The position numbers and the translations under genes were made by a program. A stretch of DNA of 64,000 bases from Candidatus Pantoea formicae (GTDB lineage: Bacteria; Pseudomonadota; Gammaproteobacteria; Enterobacterales; Enterobacteriaceae): the NCBI RefSeq assembly GCF_011752625.1, contig NZ_VWXD01000001.1, forward strand, positions 310,001 to 374,000. The letters run 5' to 3'. The notes beneath the pieces were generated by a model, which saw nothing but the letters and a program-made list of their open reading frames with translations, was not told the DNA's origin and did no database searches. Of the stretch, positions 63,930 through 64,000 are shown piece by piece. Numbering within the stretch: position 1 is the stretch's first letter; every line of letters begins with the position of its first letter.

Positions 63930-64000
63930 ATAGTATTCTTTCGCCCTGTAAACCTACTTGTTTTCAGCTAATTACACTTAATAAGTCGGAATCAGGGCCG

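Noticed and set aside
1..64000. Insertion sequences, integrases, tRNA or rRNA genes
   Set aside because: I looked for transposase or integrase proteins and tRNA-like cloverleafs and saw none that I could support.

Overview
The window reads as a member of the Erwiniaceae, most likely Pantoea. The evidence is the protein repertoire: Sit manganese/iron transporter, Mdc malonate decarboxylase, a thiOSGF thiamine operon led by a TPP riboswitch, an FepB/Fes enterobactin pair, a membrane-bound sugar-acid dehydrogenase of three subunits, and codon use typical of enterobacteria. From memory, the large plasmid shared by Pantoea species (LPP-1) carries thiOSGF together with transport and catabolic islands, so this stretch could be plasmid-borne. 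No replication, partition or transfer gene is visible here to prove that. I saw no rRNA, tRNA, insertion sequence or CRISPR array.

Layout, left to right. 1-5287: a sugar ABC importer (two permeases and a binding protein) with a PfkB-type kinase cut by the window edge, facing a ROK repressor. 5300-8262: an acetyltransferase, a LysR regulator facing a CMD-family/tautomerase pair, and a hexapeptide acyltransferase. 8371-9406: a toxin-antitoxin pair whose PIN toxin is frameshifted. 9453-18285: a divergent peptide-import system (fused double ATPase, M81 metallopeptidase and ROK repressor on one strand; binding protein, two permeases and ROK sugar kinase on the other). 18477-24794: MFS exporter, LysR/pirin pair, inositol dehydrogenase with a LacI regulator, and an intact FitAB-like toxin-antitoxin pair. 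25084-30360: periplasmic sugar-acid dehydrogenase and an anion MFS carrier.

30395-39459 is a long catabolic operon facing a GntR-type regulator: amidase, NodB-fold hydrolase like HP0310 and bacterial imidases, MFS transporter, two short-chain dehydrogenases, a small CxxC protein, a COG0523 metallochaperone GTPase and a PotD-like binding protein without a signal peptide. Matching operators flank the regulator side. I read it as a likely cyclic imide or half-amide pathway. 39728-48713 holds an orphan LuxR-type protein, a 52-residue membrane protein and the full mdcABCDEFGH-mdcR malonate system. 48978-52386 is sitABCD with two MntR-like boxes.

52576-55245 is an uncharacterised cluster (XRE-cupin regulator, class II aldolase, DapA-family lyase, thioredoxin-like protein) with a clear palindromic operator. 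Then come a type II lumazine synthase, the TPP riboswitch and thiO-thiS-thiG-thiF plus a thiamine-precursor ABC importer, and finally fepB and fes with Fur-like boxes. Two related families of short palindromes (cores TGCGCA and TCGCCAT) recur in intergenic positions across the window.

The theme is an accessory, nutrient-scavenging region: nearly every block pairs uptake and catabolism with its own local regulator.
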